NCBI RefSeq assembly: GCF_018863235.1
Contig: NZ_JAHKRS010000006.1
Coordinates: 171,440-235,439, forward strand
Source of the DNA: Pseudomaricurvus albidus
GTDB lineage: Bacteria; Pseudomonadota; Gammaproteobacteria; Pseudomonadales; Cellvibrionaceae
Length of the DNA stretch: 64,000 nucleotides
Direction of reading: 5' to 3'
Both the position numbers and the translations under genes were made by a program. Each line of letters opens with the position of its first letter. Positions within the stretch are counted from its first letter, which is position 1. The notes beneath the pieces were generated by a model. The model worked only from the letters and a program-made list of their open reading frames with translations, was not told the origin of the DNA and made no database searches. Shown in pieces: positions 18,880-28,140 of the stretch.

Positions 18880-20391
18880 ATGACATTCGATAATTTAACA
18901 TTAGCTGATATCCAGTGGGTTTTGATCACTGCACTGGCTATGGCAGTGTTAGCGGGCATCGTGTTAAAGCGACAAAGCCAGATGTTTTCTCGCAAAGAGC
19001 GGGAGTTGCAGGAGCAGCTGCATCAATTTTCCACGGATCTCACCTTATGCCATCAGCGCCTTGATCAGACGATAAGCAGTGAGCAGAGAGGTCGTGAAGA
19101 AATAACCTCATTACAGAGCCAGCTTCAACAATACCAAGCAAGCCTCTCAGAAAAAGATGCTCAGTTAGCAGTTTTGAATAATAAAGCGAGTGACCTCGAG
19201 GCGTTGAAGGCTGCCATGGAGGCTAAAGAAAGTGAGTTACGCCGTCTGCATGCTGAGCACCAGAGTCTGCAAGCCAAAAGTCAGGCTGACAAAACCAATC
19301 TGGAAGAGAAGCTGACCTTACTTAAAGAAGCCAGAGAACAGCTGAACAGCGAGTTTAGTTTGCTCGCCAACAAAATTTTTGACGATAAACAACAGCGTTT
19401 TACTGAGCAAAGCCAGCAAACACTTTCGGCCAGTGTGAATCCACTCAAGGAGCAGATTGAGGCCTTTCGTAAAAAGGTTGAGGATGCCTACGACAAAGAA
19501 AATTCAGAACGTAGCAAATTGGTTGGTCAAATTGCTGAGTTACAAAAACAGACTCGTCAGATTGGTGAGGATGCCATCAATCTGACCAATGCATTGAAAG
19601 GCGATAATAAAACCCAGGGTAATTGGGGTGAGGTTATTCTGGAGCGACTACTTGAGGACTCAGGTCTGCAGCGTGGTCGCGAATATGATGTTCAGGTTGC
19701 CCTGAAGGACGAAGACGGTAAACGGCGTAATCCGGATGTGATTGTTCGTCTTCCGGAGGGTAAAGATATAATTATCGACTCCAAGGTATCTCTTCTACAT
19801 TATGAGCAGTACACATCAGCAACTGATGATGCCAGCCGTCAGCAAGCGTTAAAACAGCATCTGGCTTCTGTCAGAACCCATGTCCAGCAATTGAGCGGAA
19901 AGTCCTACGAGAAGCTCGAGGGAATACGCAGTCTGGACTTTGTCTTCCTGTTCATTCCAGTCGAAGCAGCGTTCATGTCTGCCCTGCAGGCTGATCAAAG
20001 TTTATTCCAGGAAGCCTATGCCAAACACATTATTCTGGTCAGTCCGACCACCTTGCTGGCCAGTTTACGCACCGTTGAAAATATTTGGCGTTATGAAAAG
20101 CAAAACCAAAATGCTGAAGAAATCGCTCGTCAGGCTGGTGGATTGTACGATCAATTTGCCTTGCTGATAGACGCACTGGAAGATGTCGGTAAGCAGATCG
20201 ATAAAGCAAGTCAGGCCTATGCATTGACCCATAAACGTTTGGCCACCGGTCGTGGTAATTTGATAAGACGGGTTGAGAGCCTTAGGTTGCTTGGAGCGAA
20301 AACCAAAAAGCAGTTAGCACTCGATAAAGCTGATCAAGATGACTCAGTGGATACTGCCAGTCTTGTCTCTGATAGTTTAGACGGCGAATAA
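18880..20391 (+). CDS. rmuC: DNA recombination protein RmuC
   Basis: A 503-aa RmuC homologue. One N-terminal transmembrane helix (about residues 12-30) anchors it. A long coiled coil follows (about 35-185), then the RmuC nuclease-like core with GNWGEVILERLLEDSGL, the PD-(D/E)XK-type IIIDSKVSL, and KSYEKLEGIRSLDFVFLFIP. Family members limit DNA rearrangements between inverted repeats and have been linked to defence against incoming DNA. The biochemical activity is incompletely known. Length is close to E. coli RmuC (475 aa). It starts an operon with the AEC transporter gene only 4 bp downstream. Confidence 0.93.
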   Translation: MTFDNLTLADIQWVLITALAMAVLAGIVLKRQSQMFSRKERELQEQLHQFSTDLTLCHQRLDQTISSEQRGREEITSLQSQLQQYQASLSEKDAQLAVLNNKASDLEALKAAMEAKESELRRLHAEHQSLQAKSQADKTNLEEKLTLLKEAREQLNSEFSLLANKIFDDKQQRFTEQSQQTLSASVNPLKEQIEAFRKKVEDAYDKENSERSKLVGQIAELQKQTRQIGEDAINLTNALKGDNKTQGNWGEVILERLLEDSGLQRGREYDVQVALKDEDGKRRNPDVIVRLPEGKDIIIDSKVSLLHYEQYTSATDDASRQQALKQHLASVRTHVQQLSGKSYEKLEGIRSLDFVFLFIPVEAAFMSALQADQSLFQEAYAKHIILVSPTTLLASLRTVENIWRYEKQNQNAEEIARQAGGLYDQFALLIDALEDVGKQIDKASQAYALTHKRLATGRGNLIRRVESLRLLGAKTKKQLALDKADQDDSVDTASLVSDSLDGE

Positions 20392-20395
20392 ATCC

Positions 20396-21343
20396 ATGTT
20401 TTTAGAGGTATTGCGCTTTACTGTTTCGGTGACAGCACCGATCTTTTTGTGGTTGGTGTTAGGTGCAGCGCTAAAAGGGCTCGGCTTATTGTCTGAGAAA
20501 TGGATCCATCGGGGCTCTACATTCGTGTTCTATGTCAGTCTGCCGCTGCTGATGTTTACCAGTACCGTCAGGCAGCCAATCGCTGATGCAGTTGAGCCTC
20601 TACTTTTTGGTATCTGCTTGATAGCAACACTGTTTATCCTCACCGTTTCTCGATTATGGGCTAAAAGGGATTCGCTGCCGCAAGAAGATGCAACCGTTAT
20701 GCAGCAGGGCGCGCTGCGTGGCAATCTCGGCATTATAGGTATTCTGCTGTGCATCAACGCTTATGGTGACGGTATTCTGGCTCAGGTCTCGCTATTGATG
20801 GCAATGATCACAATTGCCTATAACATCATCAGTGTTTATATCTTTGTAGATGGCTTGAATGAAGGACGCTTAAGTCCTGCGCTACTGCTGAAAAGCCTGT
20901 TAAAAAACCCGCTGATTCTTGCCATATTAGCAGCCTTGCCGCTTGCCTTGATGGATTTTTCTATCGACTCACGGGTACTTGGCGTCAGTGATTTGTTTGT
21001 AAAATACACATTGCCCATCGCTTTAATTTGCATTGGTGGAACCCTCAGTTATCGAAGCGTCAAGGATAATGTTCAGCCTTTGTTGAAAACCGCGTTCTTA
21101 AAGCTGGTCTTGATGCCCGTGGTTGCGATCTTGCCTTTGATATTGATGGATCAACATGGGCAAAATCTGGGTATGGTGTTTCTGCTGATGTCGAGTCCAA
21201 CCGCTGCCGCCAGCTTTGTGATGGCTAAAGCCTATCGCGGCAATGCAACACTCGCGGCGAATATCGTGGTATTTACCACCATTGGATCACTATTGAGTAT
21301 CAGTCTGGGTGTATTTTTACTGACCTTTTGGCAGCTAATGTAG
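20396..21343 (+). CDS. AEC-family (auxin efflux carrier-like) transporter
   Basis: A 315-aa polytopic membrane protein of the AEC/bile-acid-sodium symporter-like superfamily (Mem_trans). About ten hydrophobic helices are visible in two halves separated by a polar loop. The conserved first-half segment LRGNLGIIGILLCINAYG and second-half stretches with SSPTAAASFVMAKAYRG match the family. Bacterial members export or import small organic acids and amino-acid derivatives. The substrate here cannot be inferred. It starts 4 bp after the rmuC stop, so they are cotranscribed, though a functional link is not evident. Alternatives in the same fold are malate-type permeases. Confidence 0.88.
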   Translation: MFLEVLRFTVSVTAPIFLWLVLGAALKGLGLLSEKWIHRGSTFVFYVSLPLLMFTSTVRQPIADAVEPLLFGICLIATLFILTVSRLWAKRDSLPQEDATVMQQGALRGNLGIIGILLCINAYGDGILAQVSLLMAMITIAYNIISVYIFVDGLNEGRLSPALLLKSLLKNPLILAILAALPLALMDFSIDSRVLGVSDLFVKYTLPIALICIGGTLSYRSVKDNVQPLLKTAFLKLVLMPVVAILPLILMDQHGQNLGMVFLLMSSPTAAASFVMAKAYRGNATLAANIVVFTTIGSLLSISLGVFLLTFWQLM

Positions 21344-21403
21344 CTGTTTCAAATACTCCCTCGAACCAAACATTCACAGGCTTAATCTGGAGCACTGCAC
21401 TTT

Positions 21404-21865
21404 ATGTCAACATTGACAATTTTATCCATAGTGGCCGTTGCCATCATTCTTGTCCTGGCAGTTGTCGCTGCTTACTACGTCTACCAGGTCAGACAGCTCA
21501 GACAGGAACAGAAGAAGAAATCAGAGGAACTGAAAAAGCAGGGTGAAGAGCAGCGGGAACGAATTAACCGTAGCATTCAAATTATTGCGCAGGGCATTAT
21601 TGATGACCAACTCACATTGACTGAGGGAGCGATCCGAATCAAGGTGTTACTGGATGGTTTAGCAGTTGATACTGAGATTCAAGAGTCCTATGCGGCGTTC
21701 TATCATCTGGCAGCTGCCACTGATCACATACCCATTTTGGAAAGCTGGAAGTCATTGCCGACCAAGAAAAAGCTCGAGTTTGATAGTCAACGTACTAAAT
21801 TAGAGAGTGACCACCGTGAGTTTGTTATTGACGCTGCCCAGAGAATACTGGGGCAGCGGTTTTGA
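21404..21865 (+). CDS. DUF2489 domain membrane-anchored protein
   Basis: A 153-aa protein with an N-terminal transmembrane helix (about residues 5-25), a charged coiled-coil neck rich in Lys/Glu (30-55), and a helical C-terminal domain of the DUF2489 family (SIQIIAQGIIDDQLTLTEGA onward). The family is uncharacterised and restricted mostly to gammaproteobacteria. It lies 60 bp after the AEC transporter gene on the same strand and is probably the last gene of the rmuC operon. It converges on trmA with a 33-bp gap lacking a clear terminator. Confidence 0.8.
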   Translation: MSTLTILSIVAVAIILVLAVVAAYYVYQVRQLRQEQKKKSEELKKQGEEQRERINRSIQIIAQGIIDDQLTLTEGAIRIKVLLDGLAVDTEIQESYAAFYHLAAATDHIPILESWKSLPTKKKLEFDSQRTKLESDHREFVIDAAQRILGQRF

Positions 21866-21898
21866 TAAGCCTGAGGTTAGCCTGTACTGTAGTTTGGG

Positions 21899-22996
21899 TT
21901 AGGTTGACGTTTTCCGGCTGAGCAGTACTCCGCATTCCACATGATGTGTGTAGGGAAATTGATCGAAAAGGGCAAACTTCTCTATGGTATGCGTCTCGGT
22001 GATCGACTCCAGATCGCGGGCCAAAGTATCCGGGTTGCAGGACACATACATGATGTTATCAAAGCCTTTCACGATGGTGGTGGTGTGCTCATCGAGTCCT
22101 GCTCTTGGTGGATCTACAAACACGGTTGAGAAGTCGTAGCTGTCTAACTCAATATCCTTTAAACGCCTGAACTCGCGCTGCTTATCCATCGCCTGTGAGA
22201 ACTCCTCACTGGACATGCGCGCAATGGCGACATTGTCGATGCCATTAGCTTCCAGATTGAATTGAGCAGAATTCACGGATGTTTTGGAAATCTCAGTGGC
22301 CAGGACTTTGTCGAAGGCTCTGGAGAGAGGAATAGTGAAGTTCCCATTGCCGCAATAAAGCTCCAGCAGATCACCCGATAAGGGGGCTGCACCCCGAACA
22401 GCCCATCCAAGCATGCTTTCGCACACCCTGGCATTTGGCTGGGTGAACCCCGTCTCCACCTGCTGGTACTGATAGCGGGCGCCGTCAACCTCAAGGGTTT
22501 CTATAACATAATCCTGTCCGATCACGGTCTTTTGTTTACGGCTGCGGCCGATAATATGTACCCCCAGTTCTTCAGCCAATACTTTGGCTTTTGCAACCCA
22601 ATCCTCATTGAGCGGGCGGTGATAGATCAGGGTAATCACTGCCTGCTCGCTCAATGTCGTCAGAAACTCGACCTGAAACAAGCGTTTAGACAGCAATTCA
22701 TCCGCGTTAATGGCATCCAGCAGCAAAGGCATAAGGCGATTGATCAGCAGACTCCCCACCGGAAACTCATTAATAATAAATGGCTTCTTGTACTCTCCAG
22801 GTTGAAACATGGCGTAATCGGCACGTCCGTGATCGTGCCATATTTTAAATTCGGCACGCATCCGGAAATGACTGACCGGTGATTCAAACACCTCAAGTTC
22901 AGGTGGGGAGAATCTGGAAAACTGGTCATTGATTCGCTGAACCTTGTCTGCCAGCTGTGCTTGATATTGTTCGGGGTATACGCTGTTGATGGCCAT
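21899..22996 (-). CDS. trmA: tRNA (uracil-5-)-methyltransferase TrmA
   Basis: A 365-aa AdoMet-dependent enzyme that makes 5-methyluridine (T54) in the T-loop of tRNAs. Signatures are SPVSHFRMRAEFKIWH in the N-terminal domain, LLELYCGNGNFTIPL for AdoMet binding, VFVDPPRAGLD, the nucleophile cysteine in YVSCNPDTLARDL, and the C-terminal FDQFPYTHHVECGVLL. The length equals the E. coli enzyme (366 aa). The ATG at 22996 gives the family start (AINSVYPEQY), whereas an upstream ATG at 23029 adds an unconserved 11 residues. It is monocistronic and convergent with the DUF2489 gene. Confidence 0.97.
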   Translation of the reverse strand: MAINSVYPEQYQAQLADKVQRINDQFSRFSPPELEVFESPVSHFRMRAEFKIWHDHGRADYAMFQPGEYKKPFIINEFPVGSLLINRLMPLLLDAINADELLSKRLFQVEFLTTLSEQAVITLIYHRPLNEDWVAKAKVLAEELGVHIIGRSRKQKTVIGQDYVIETLEVDGARYQYQQVETGFTQPNARVCESMLGWAVRGAAPLSGDLLELYCGNGNFTIPLSRAFDKVLATEISKTSVNSAQFNLEANGIDNVAIARMSSEEFSQAMDKQREFRRLKDIELDSYDFSTVFVDPPRAGLDEHTTTIVKGFDNIMYVSCNPDTLARDLESITETHTIEKFALFDQFPYTHHVECGVLLSRKTST

Positions 22997-23451
22997 GATT
23001 CTATCTGAGGAAGGGCAAGGAGGGCGCATTATACTGGCTTAGCGCCACTGATACGAGAGGTCTCAGGCCTTTCTCTGGCTGGTAATAAATGCCTGACAGG
23101 CCATTTCAAACCTGCAGATACAATTCGCAACGCAGCTTCCTCTAAGATCATTTTGAATTGAAAGATCGAAGTTTTGTGGCCGCTGGCTATATCAAAAAGA
23201 TGCGATATACGGCTGCAATTCAGAATTAACAAGGCCTTTAGTTTGAATTCATTCGATTCCCCATGGCTCGGCTCAATCGAGCTGCTCGCCAACCGGTTGA
23301 TTTTTTCAATGTCGTGATTCTTGAGCTTCTATACTTTTATTAAAAACAGCTGGCTTCCAAAATAGATAGGTTATTCGGATGCGTTGAAACTGGCTGTTTA
23401 GTTTCTTTGTAGATCGTGTTGCCTTTAAAAATAAATACTGAGGCGGGAGCT
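22997..23451. other. Gene-free interval between trmA and the DUF6351 gene
   Basis: About 455 bp between divergently transcribed genes. It must hold promoters for both, but no convincing hexamer pair, repeat or structured RNA was found. An 87-codon minus-strand frame is present without a ribosome binding site or family resemblance. Confidence 0.5.
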
Positions 23452-25854
23452 ATGTTGCGTTTGCTAAAGTGGACTTTTGGCGTAATAGGGTTGCTATTGC
23501 TGGGCGTGATTGGAGTTTCAGCTTATTACTACATGATAGTGCTGCCTTCACTGCATGAACCGCCCAAGGCTGTGGTTCAGTATTTGCCTCCGGGAGAGGG
23601 AAACTACGAAGCCTATCCGGCATACCAGGGGCCCCATCCCAGCGTTACACCAAGACCCCACGACACCTATCCGTTCCCCATAAAAGTGGGTGACGTAGGC
23701 CCTGTTGAGCCCTTGTTTTCCGGTCGAAATACTTATCCCTTCTGGTGTGGTCGAAATACGGTAACGGATGAACAGCCCATGGCTGATAATTTCGAAGGTA
23801 TTGGTGTTCCTGTCTTTTCGGTGGATGAAGAAGGAGAACCAACGGATGAGGTTGTTGGCTACAGCCAGGACTGTTTACATCGAACTGCCGCACGCTACTA
23901 CTTTCTCGATGCCAATGATGGCAAGTTTTATCCGCTGGATGAAAAAACTTCAGATCAAGATGTTGCGATTATCAACGTCAGCGGTGCGCCGAGAGATTTC
24001 ATTGTCCGGCTGGAAACCGGAACGATCAATCGTTACTTCTATGCTATTGCCGCCCTTAAAGGAGAGGGGGAAACCCTGGATCGACCACTGGGTAACCTTT
24101 GGAATCGAAAGTTAATCTATCAGTTTCGTGGAGGCGTTGGCATTGGCAAGCGCCAAGGAAACATTAAGCCCAATGACATTCTTAAGCGTCGCAAGAATCA
24201 GCTTGGCGAAGGCTATGCTGTTGTCTATTCATCCGCCAACCAGACAAGCAACCATTACAATATGTGGGTTGCGGAGGATGTTGCCGTTCGGGTTAAAAAA
24301 CAATTTATATCACTCTACGGTGAGCCCTTGTATACAGTAGGTATTGGAGGTTCCGGAGGAGCCATACAGCAATACCTGCTAGCCCAAAATCACCCAGGTT
24401 TACTGGACGGCATTATCCCTCTTTATTCTTACCCGGATATGGTCTCTCAAACTACCTACGTTATGGATTGTGAACCGCTTGAGTATTTCTTTGACGTTCA
24501 GGATAACCAAAACCCCCGGTGGGAAGACTGGGGAGAGCGGGTTTCCGTTGAGGGACTCAGCTCGACTCAATCAAACATCAATTACTTTCAGGCCATGTCA
24601 TCCGCCGCCAGTGTTCTCAAGGGTAATCTTCAGGGTGTTGCTCAACGTCTGAGAGGCAGTAGTGAGTGCGTCGCGTCATGGCGGGGGCTCACTCCATTGG
24701 TCAATAATCCCAACTTTGTTCATTTTGCCAAGAACTTTAGCCCTCATATTCAACAACAAATTCGCTGGACGCACTGGGAGGATCTCTATCAATTCTACGG
24801 CCGTGACGAAAAAGGATACGCACAGAGTACCTGGGATAATGTCGGTGTTCAGTACGGACTTAAAGCGCTTATTGATCAGTCCATTACTGCAGAAGAGTTT
24901 CTTAAAATTAATGCCAGTGTGGGTGGGTGGAAGTCGCCGGAAGAAATGGAGCAGGAACAGTTTTGGTTCCTCCAGGGGGATATTCTCCCCATTGAGCTGT
25001 CAATATGGAGCCATCAAAATCAGCGTTTGCCGTCAGGGCCGGAGCAGCCAGCCAGGCGTACTTCAGCCTCAGTTGAAGCTATTGAAGGTATCTTCCGTTC
25101 TGGACATGTCTTTTTGGGCAGGCTTGGGATCCCAATTTTGGATGTCAGACACTATCTGGATCCACAGCTGGATATGCACCATTCTTCCGCATCATTTATG
25201 ACACGATCACGAATGCTGAAAAATCAGGGTAATGCTGACAATCAGATTATCTGGATCAGTGATCCGGCTTATAACCCCGTTGTGCATGCCTTTGAGGTGA
25301 TGGATGACTGGCTTCTCAATATCAAAATGAATCCAAATCGCAGCGTGGTAGAAAACCGCCCATACTTCGCAGAGGACGCTTGCTTCAACAAAGAGGGAGG
25401 AACCATCGCTCAGGGCACCAGCGTTTGGGATGGCGCCTGGAATCAAAAGCCAGTAGGTGCTTGCATGCAGGTGTTTCCTTCATACATGACTTCCCGTGAA
25501 ATCGCCGGAGCTCCCATATCAGGCGATATCTTTAAGTGCCAGACGCAATCTGTATCGCACGCTATTGCAAGCGGTGTATACGGCAGGGTGGACATGACTC
25601 CTTACCAGGAAACTCTGGAGCATATTTTTCCTGACGGAGTTTGCGATTTTACTCAGCCGGGGTTGGGATATCCGGAGAATTTAACGAACAAACCTATGCT
25701 GGCTTCTACCCCTGAACCCGAAGAAAAAACACCGGCGAACAAAATTGCCGAGATGGATAAGCAGCCATCAACAGGGGATACCGAAAAACCCTCCAATACC
25801 GAACCCTCTGAGATCACATTGTCCAAGTTGGAGGGTGGGACTACTACCCGATAG
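23452..25854 (+). CDS. DUF6351 family membrane-anchored, probable alpha/beta-hydrolase-type protein
   Basis: An 800-aa protein of the DUF6351 type. An N-terminal hydrophobic helix (about residues 7-27) should anchor it in the inner membrane or direct export. The large remainder would face the periplasm and holds several cysteines. A nucleophile-elbow-like sequence GIGGSGGAIQQY puts a candidate catalytic serine at residue 301. Later HxxD/N-rich segments (PILDVRHYLD, DMHHSSASFMTRSR) could supply the acid and histidine. The last 50 residues form a low-complexity Pro/Glu/Thr tail. The ATG at 23452 has GAGG 8 nt upstream. It stands alone, convergent with a histidine kinase. Substrate unknown; hydrolysis of an ester or polyester is only a guess from the fold. 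Confidence 0.75.
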   Translation: MLRLLKWTFGVIGLLLLGVIGVSAYYYMIVLPSLHEPPKAVVQYLPPGEGNYEAYPAYQGPHPSVTPRPHDTYPFPIKVGDVGPVEPLFSGRNTYPFWCGRNTVTDEQPMADNFEGIGVPVFSVDEEGEPTDEVVGYSQDCLHRTAARYYFLDANDGKFYPLDEKTSDQDVAIINVSGAPRDFIVRLETGTINRYFYAIAALKGEGETLDRPLGNLWNRKLIYQFRGGVGIGKRQGNIKPNDILKRRKNQLGEGYAVVYSSANQTSNHYNMWVAEDVAVRVKKQFISLYGEPLYTVGIGGSGGAIQQYLLAQNHPGLLDGIIPLYSYPDMVSQTTYVMDCEPLEYFFDVQDNQNPRWEDWGERVSVEGLSSTQSNINYFQAMSSAASVLKGNLQGVAQRLRGSSECVASWRGLTPLVNNPNFVHFAKNFSPHIQQQIRWTHWEDLYQFYGRDEKGYAQSTWDNVGVQYGLKALIDQSITAEEFLKINASVGGWKSPEEMEQEQFWFLQGDILPIELSIWSHQNQRLPSGPEQPARRTSASVEAIEGIFRSGHVFLGRLGIPILDVRHYLDPQLDMHHSSASFMTRSRMLKNQGNADNQIIWISDPAYNPVVHAFEVMDDWLLNIKMNPNRSVVENRPYFAEDACFNKEGGTIAQGTSVWDGAWNQKPVGACMQVFPSYMTSREIAGAPISGDIFKCQTQSVSHAIASGVYGRVDMTPYQETLEHIFPDGVCDFTQPGLGYPENLTNKPMLASTPEPEEKTPANKIAEMDKQPSTGDTEKPSNTEPSEITLSKLEGGTTTR

Positions 25855-25869
25855 AGTAGCGTTCCTCAG

Positions 25870-25901
25870 TCATCACCCTTCAACTACAGGAAGGGTGATG
25901 A
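25870..25901. terminator. Perfect hairpin at the junction of convergent genes
   Basis: TCATCACCCTT and AAGGGTGATGA form an 11-bp perfect stem with a 10-nt loop, 15 bp after the DUF6351 stop and overlapping the last codons of the histidine kinase. There is no uridine run on either side, so it may slow polymerase or protect 3' ends rather than terminate alone. Confidence 0.4.
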
Positions 25902-27267
25902 TGAAGTTGGTTCCTTTGCCGGGCTCGGATTCCACTTCAATGGTGCCATCATGGTGTTCTGTGACGATGAAATAGGTCACTGACAGGCCAAGCCCTGTAC
26001 CCTTGCCAACATCCTTGGTAGTGAAAAACGGTTCAAAGATATGGCGACTTACGGCCTCACTCATGCCCGGACCATTGTCTTCGACTTCAATGCTGACATT
26101 TCCAGCTCCTGAGCGAAGTCGCAAGGTGATTCTCGGGTAGAGCGGCGGTCCGTATTCTTCGTCATTAAATGCCTGGCAGGCGTTGCGCAACAGGTTCAGG
26201 ATAACCTGTTGCATTTCGGTGGGTGAGCAGCGCACCCGAGGAATGTCCAGATCAAACTCTTTGATCACTTCCAGCTGCTCTGAGCCTTCAGGCGTTTGTA
26301 ATTCAAACGAGTTCTTCGCCAGCTCAAGGCTGTGTTCCAGCAGCTCCGGGAGGTTAACCAATTGATGATCGCGGTTGTTGCTTCGTGAAAACTCAAGCAT
26401 ATTGGTCACGATGCGTGCGGAGCGGTCTCCCGCTTCCCGAATGGCATCGAGGAATTTGAAGATGTCCCGGGCTTTCAAATAGGCGTGTACCTGTTCAACT
26501 TTGATCCCTATGTCATCGGCAATCCTGTGATTTTGCTCCAGGTCTGGGGACGTGCGTCGGTAGATGTTTTGTATGCCATGAAGGATTGCGCTCAGTGGGT
26601 TATTGATTTCATGAGCCATACCTGCGGCCAACTCACCCAGTGATAGCATCTTCTCGTTCTGGATCATCATGGTTTCGATACGAACACGCATGGTTACGTC
26701 ATCCAGACGAATAACAGCCCCGGAGATCTCTGAAGACAGAAGAGGGTAGATGGTCAGGTCGCTGTGCTGGGCATGGTTTCCACTACCGTGCTGAATGTTC
26801 TCATTAATTTGTGGAATCCCTTTATCAATGGTCTCGTGGATCATTTCCGTGGTTACAGGAAGATCCGGGTAAACTTCTGTCAGGTGCTGCCCCAAGGCTT
26901 CTTTGGCATCGATATCCGTAGCTCTGGCCGCTGCTGTGTTCCAGTGGGTAATCACCCCCTGTCGGGTGATACCAATCAACACAGATGGCATGGAATTAAT
27001 GATGCTGTTCAGATAATCCTGTGTTTCCCTAAGCAGTTCCTCGGTGATTTCATGCTTGGCAATTTCATCGTACAGCTGATTATTGATATTGCGTAACTTG
27101 TTGGTGCGCTCAATGACCCGCTGTTCCAGATCTTTTTGGGCCTGTTTAAGATCTTCTTTTGTCCGTTTGTACCGGGTGCGGCTGAGCTGAACACCAATTA
27201 TGATGATGGTTTGCAGGACAACAATGACCCAGAGGAGGGTGTGAGTTTCAAAATCTCCGCCATTCAT
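25873..27267 (-). CDS. PAS-domain sensor histidine kinase
   Basis: A 464-aa kinase. It has one N-terminal transmembrane helix (about 10-28), a coiled-coil linker (35-85), and a PAS domain (about 86-195, [20 protein letters not shown]). A HisKA domain carries the phosphorylatable His219 in [11 protein letters not shown], and an HATPase_c domain has [10 protein letters not shown] (N box), EVEDNGPGM (G1), [16 protein letters not shown] (F/G2). The dimerisation region has a longer than usual helical insertion between H219 and EFSRSNN. All catalytic motifs are intact. No cognate response regulator lies beside it, so it is an orphan here. The ATG at 27267 gives MNGGDF. The input signal is unknown. 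Confidence 0.92.
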   Translation of the reverse strand: MNGGDFETHTLLWVIVVLQTIIIIGVQLSRTRYKRTKEDLKQAQKDLEQRVIERTNKLRNINNQLYDEIAKHEITEELLRETQDYLNSIINSMPSVLIGITRQGVITHWNTAAARATDIDAKEALGQHLTEVYPDLPVTTEMIHETIDKGIPQINENIQHGSGNHAQHSDLTIYPLLSSEISGAVIRLDDVTMRVRIETMMIQNEKMLSLGELAAGMAHEINNPLSAILHGIQNIYRRTSPDLEQNHRIADDIGIKVEQVHAYLKARDIFKFLDAIREAGDRSARIVTNMLEFSRSNNRDHQLVNLPELLEHSLELAKNSFELQTPEGSEQLEVIKEFDLDIPRVRCSPTEMQQVILNLLRNACQAFNDEEYGPPLYPRITLRLRSGAGNVSIEVEDNGPGMSEAVSRHIFEPFFTTKDVGKGTGLGLSVTYFIVTEHHDGTIEVESEPGKGTNFIITLPVVEG

Positions 27268-27445
27268 CGGGGGTCAATCCTTGTCATTTCGCGCCTGGAA
27301 GATAAAGGGCAAGCGTACATCGTTAGCGTTTTATTGCTGGCGGCTGAAGTTAAAATTTCAGGACGCTCCCAATCTGTAATTGTATTCGCAATTTGTTCAT
27401 AAAATCAGCAAGTTAGCAGGATATTAGAGTTTTTGTCAAAAAGGT

Positions 27446-27473
27446 TTGACACTCCGAATGGTTTAGGTAGAAT
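27446..27473 (+). promoter_or_regulatory. Sigma70 promoter of the tRNA pair
   Basis: TTGACA (27446-27451), a 16-bp spacer and TAGAAT (27468-27473), followed by a GC-rich discriminator (GCGCCTC) typical of stringently controlled stable-RNA promoters. The first tRNA starts 20 bp later. Confidence 0.8.
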
Positions 27474-27493
27474 GCGCCTCTCTTGCAGAACGG

Positions 27494-27569
27494 GGGTGGT
27501 TAGCTCAGCTGGGAGAGCATCGCCCTTACAAGGCGAGGGTCGGGGGTTCGATCCCCTCACCACCCACCA
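27494..27569 (+). tRNA. tRNA-Val (anticodon UAC)
   Basis: A 76-nt cloverleaf. The 7-bp acceptor GGGTGGT/ACCACCC, the D-stem GCTC/GAGC, the anticodon stem TCGCC/GGCGA with loop CTTACAA (anticodon TAC at 27527-27529), the T-loop TTCGATC and the encoded CCA end are all complete. It reads GUA and, by wobble, other valine codons. Confidence 0.98.
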
Positions 27570-27590
27570 AGCAAGAAATGGTTATACAGC

Positions 27591-27667
27591 GGACCGGTAG
27601 TTCAGTTGGTTAGAATGCCGGCCTGTCACGCCGGAGGTCGCGGGTTCGAGTCCCGTCCGGTCCGCCA
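27591..27667 (+). tRNA. tRNA-Asp (anticodon GUC)
   Basis: A 77-nt cloverleaf with acceptor GGACCGG/CCGGTCC, anticodon stem CCGGC/GCCGG, loop CTGTCAC (anticodon GTC at 27625-27627), T-loop TTCGAGT and encoded CCA. It lies 21 bp after tRNA-Val, so both are processed from one transcript. Confidence 0.98.
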
Positions 27668-28012
27668 ATAACCCTAAATCAAGACCTCCTTCAGCATCTT
27701 CTGCTAGACATCACTTCCATTATTTATTCCTAATCTGAATTGCACCACTGCATTTCCAGCTATTTTCTTATAACCGATTCATCTAATTGATTCATAGAAA
27801 TGTCACAAGTCTTGGCTATCTTTAGTTTAAGGCTGGATTTGAAGGTGTTTTGTTATATAGATCTCGATCGATACTTGGATGAGCTCTAACGCAACCCTTC
27901 CGAAACTCATTTTATTTAAATAACCAGCTGATCTCGCTTGAGAGTTATCCTGACACTCCTATGGATAGAATGGACAAAACAGGTGTCTCACAAGCTACCA
28001 AAGATGAATAGC
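27668..28012. other. Interval downstream of the tRNAs
   Basis: About 345 bp with no recognisable gene. No clear uridine-tailed hairpin follows tRNA-Asp. A weak promoter-like pair TTGAGA (27938-27943), 16 bp, TATGGA (27960-27965) could drive the acidic microprotein gene. Confidence 0.4.
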
Positions 28013-28026
28013 AAGGAGGTCACGCT

Positions 28027-28113
28027 ATGCAAGATTATCTGGAAGAGCTTCTCGACGATGCCTTCGAAGAATTCGAAGATGACGATTGGACAGAAGATTA
28101 CAGCGACGTTTAA
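28027..28113 (+). CDS. 28-aa highly acidic microprotein
   Basis: A very short frame beginning MQDYLEELLDD and ending DYSDV. Fifteen of its 28 residues are Asp or Glu and it has no Lys or Arg, giving an extreme negative charge. It is probably a small helical cytosolic peptide. Evidence that it is real: a perfect AAGGAGGT Shine-Dalgarno sequence (28013-28020) 6 nt before the ATG, and a strong intrinsic terminator starting at the stop codon. No family recognised. The charge pattern would suit binding to a basic protein or mimicry of nucleic acid, but this is speculation. It is a monocistronic gene downstream of the two tRNAs. Confidence 0.75.
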   Translation: MQDYLEELLDDAFEEFEDDDWTEDYSDV

Positions 28114-28140
28114 AAGGCTTGGGCTCCCCAAGCCTTTTTT
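28112..28140 (+). terminator. Intrinsic terminator of the acidic microprotein gene
   Basis: AAAAGGCTTGGG, loop CTC, CCCAAGCCTTTT, 12 perfect base pairs with the uridine run continuing to 28140. It overlaps the stop codon of the gene. Confidence 0.93.

Noticed and set aside
23029..23292. 87-codon frame upstream of trmA
   Set aside because: No start signal or recognisable family; lies in a promoter region.
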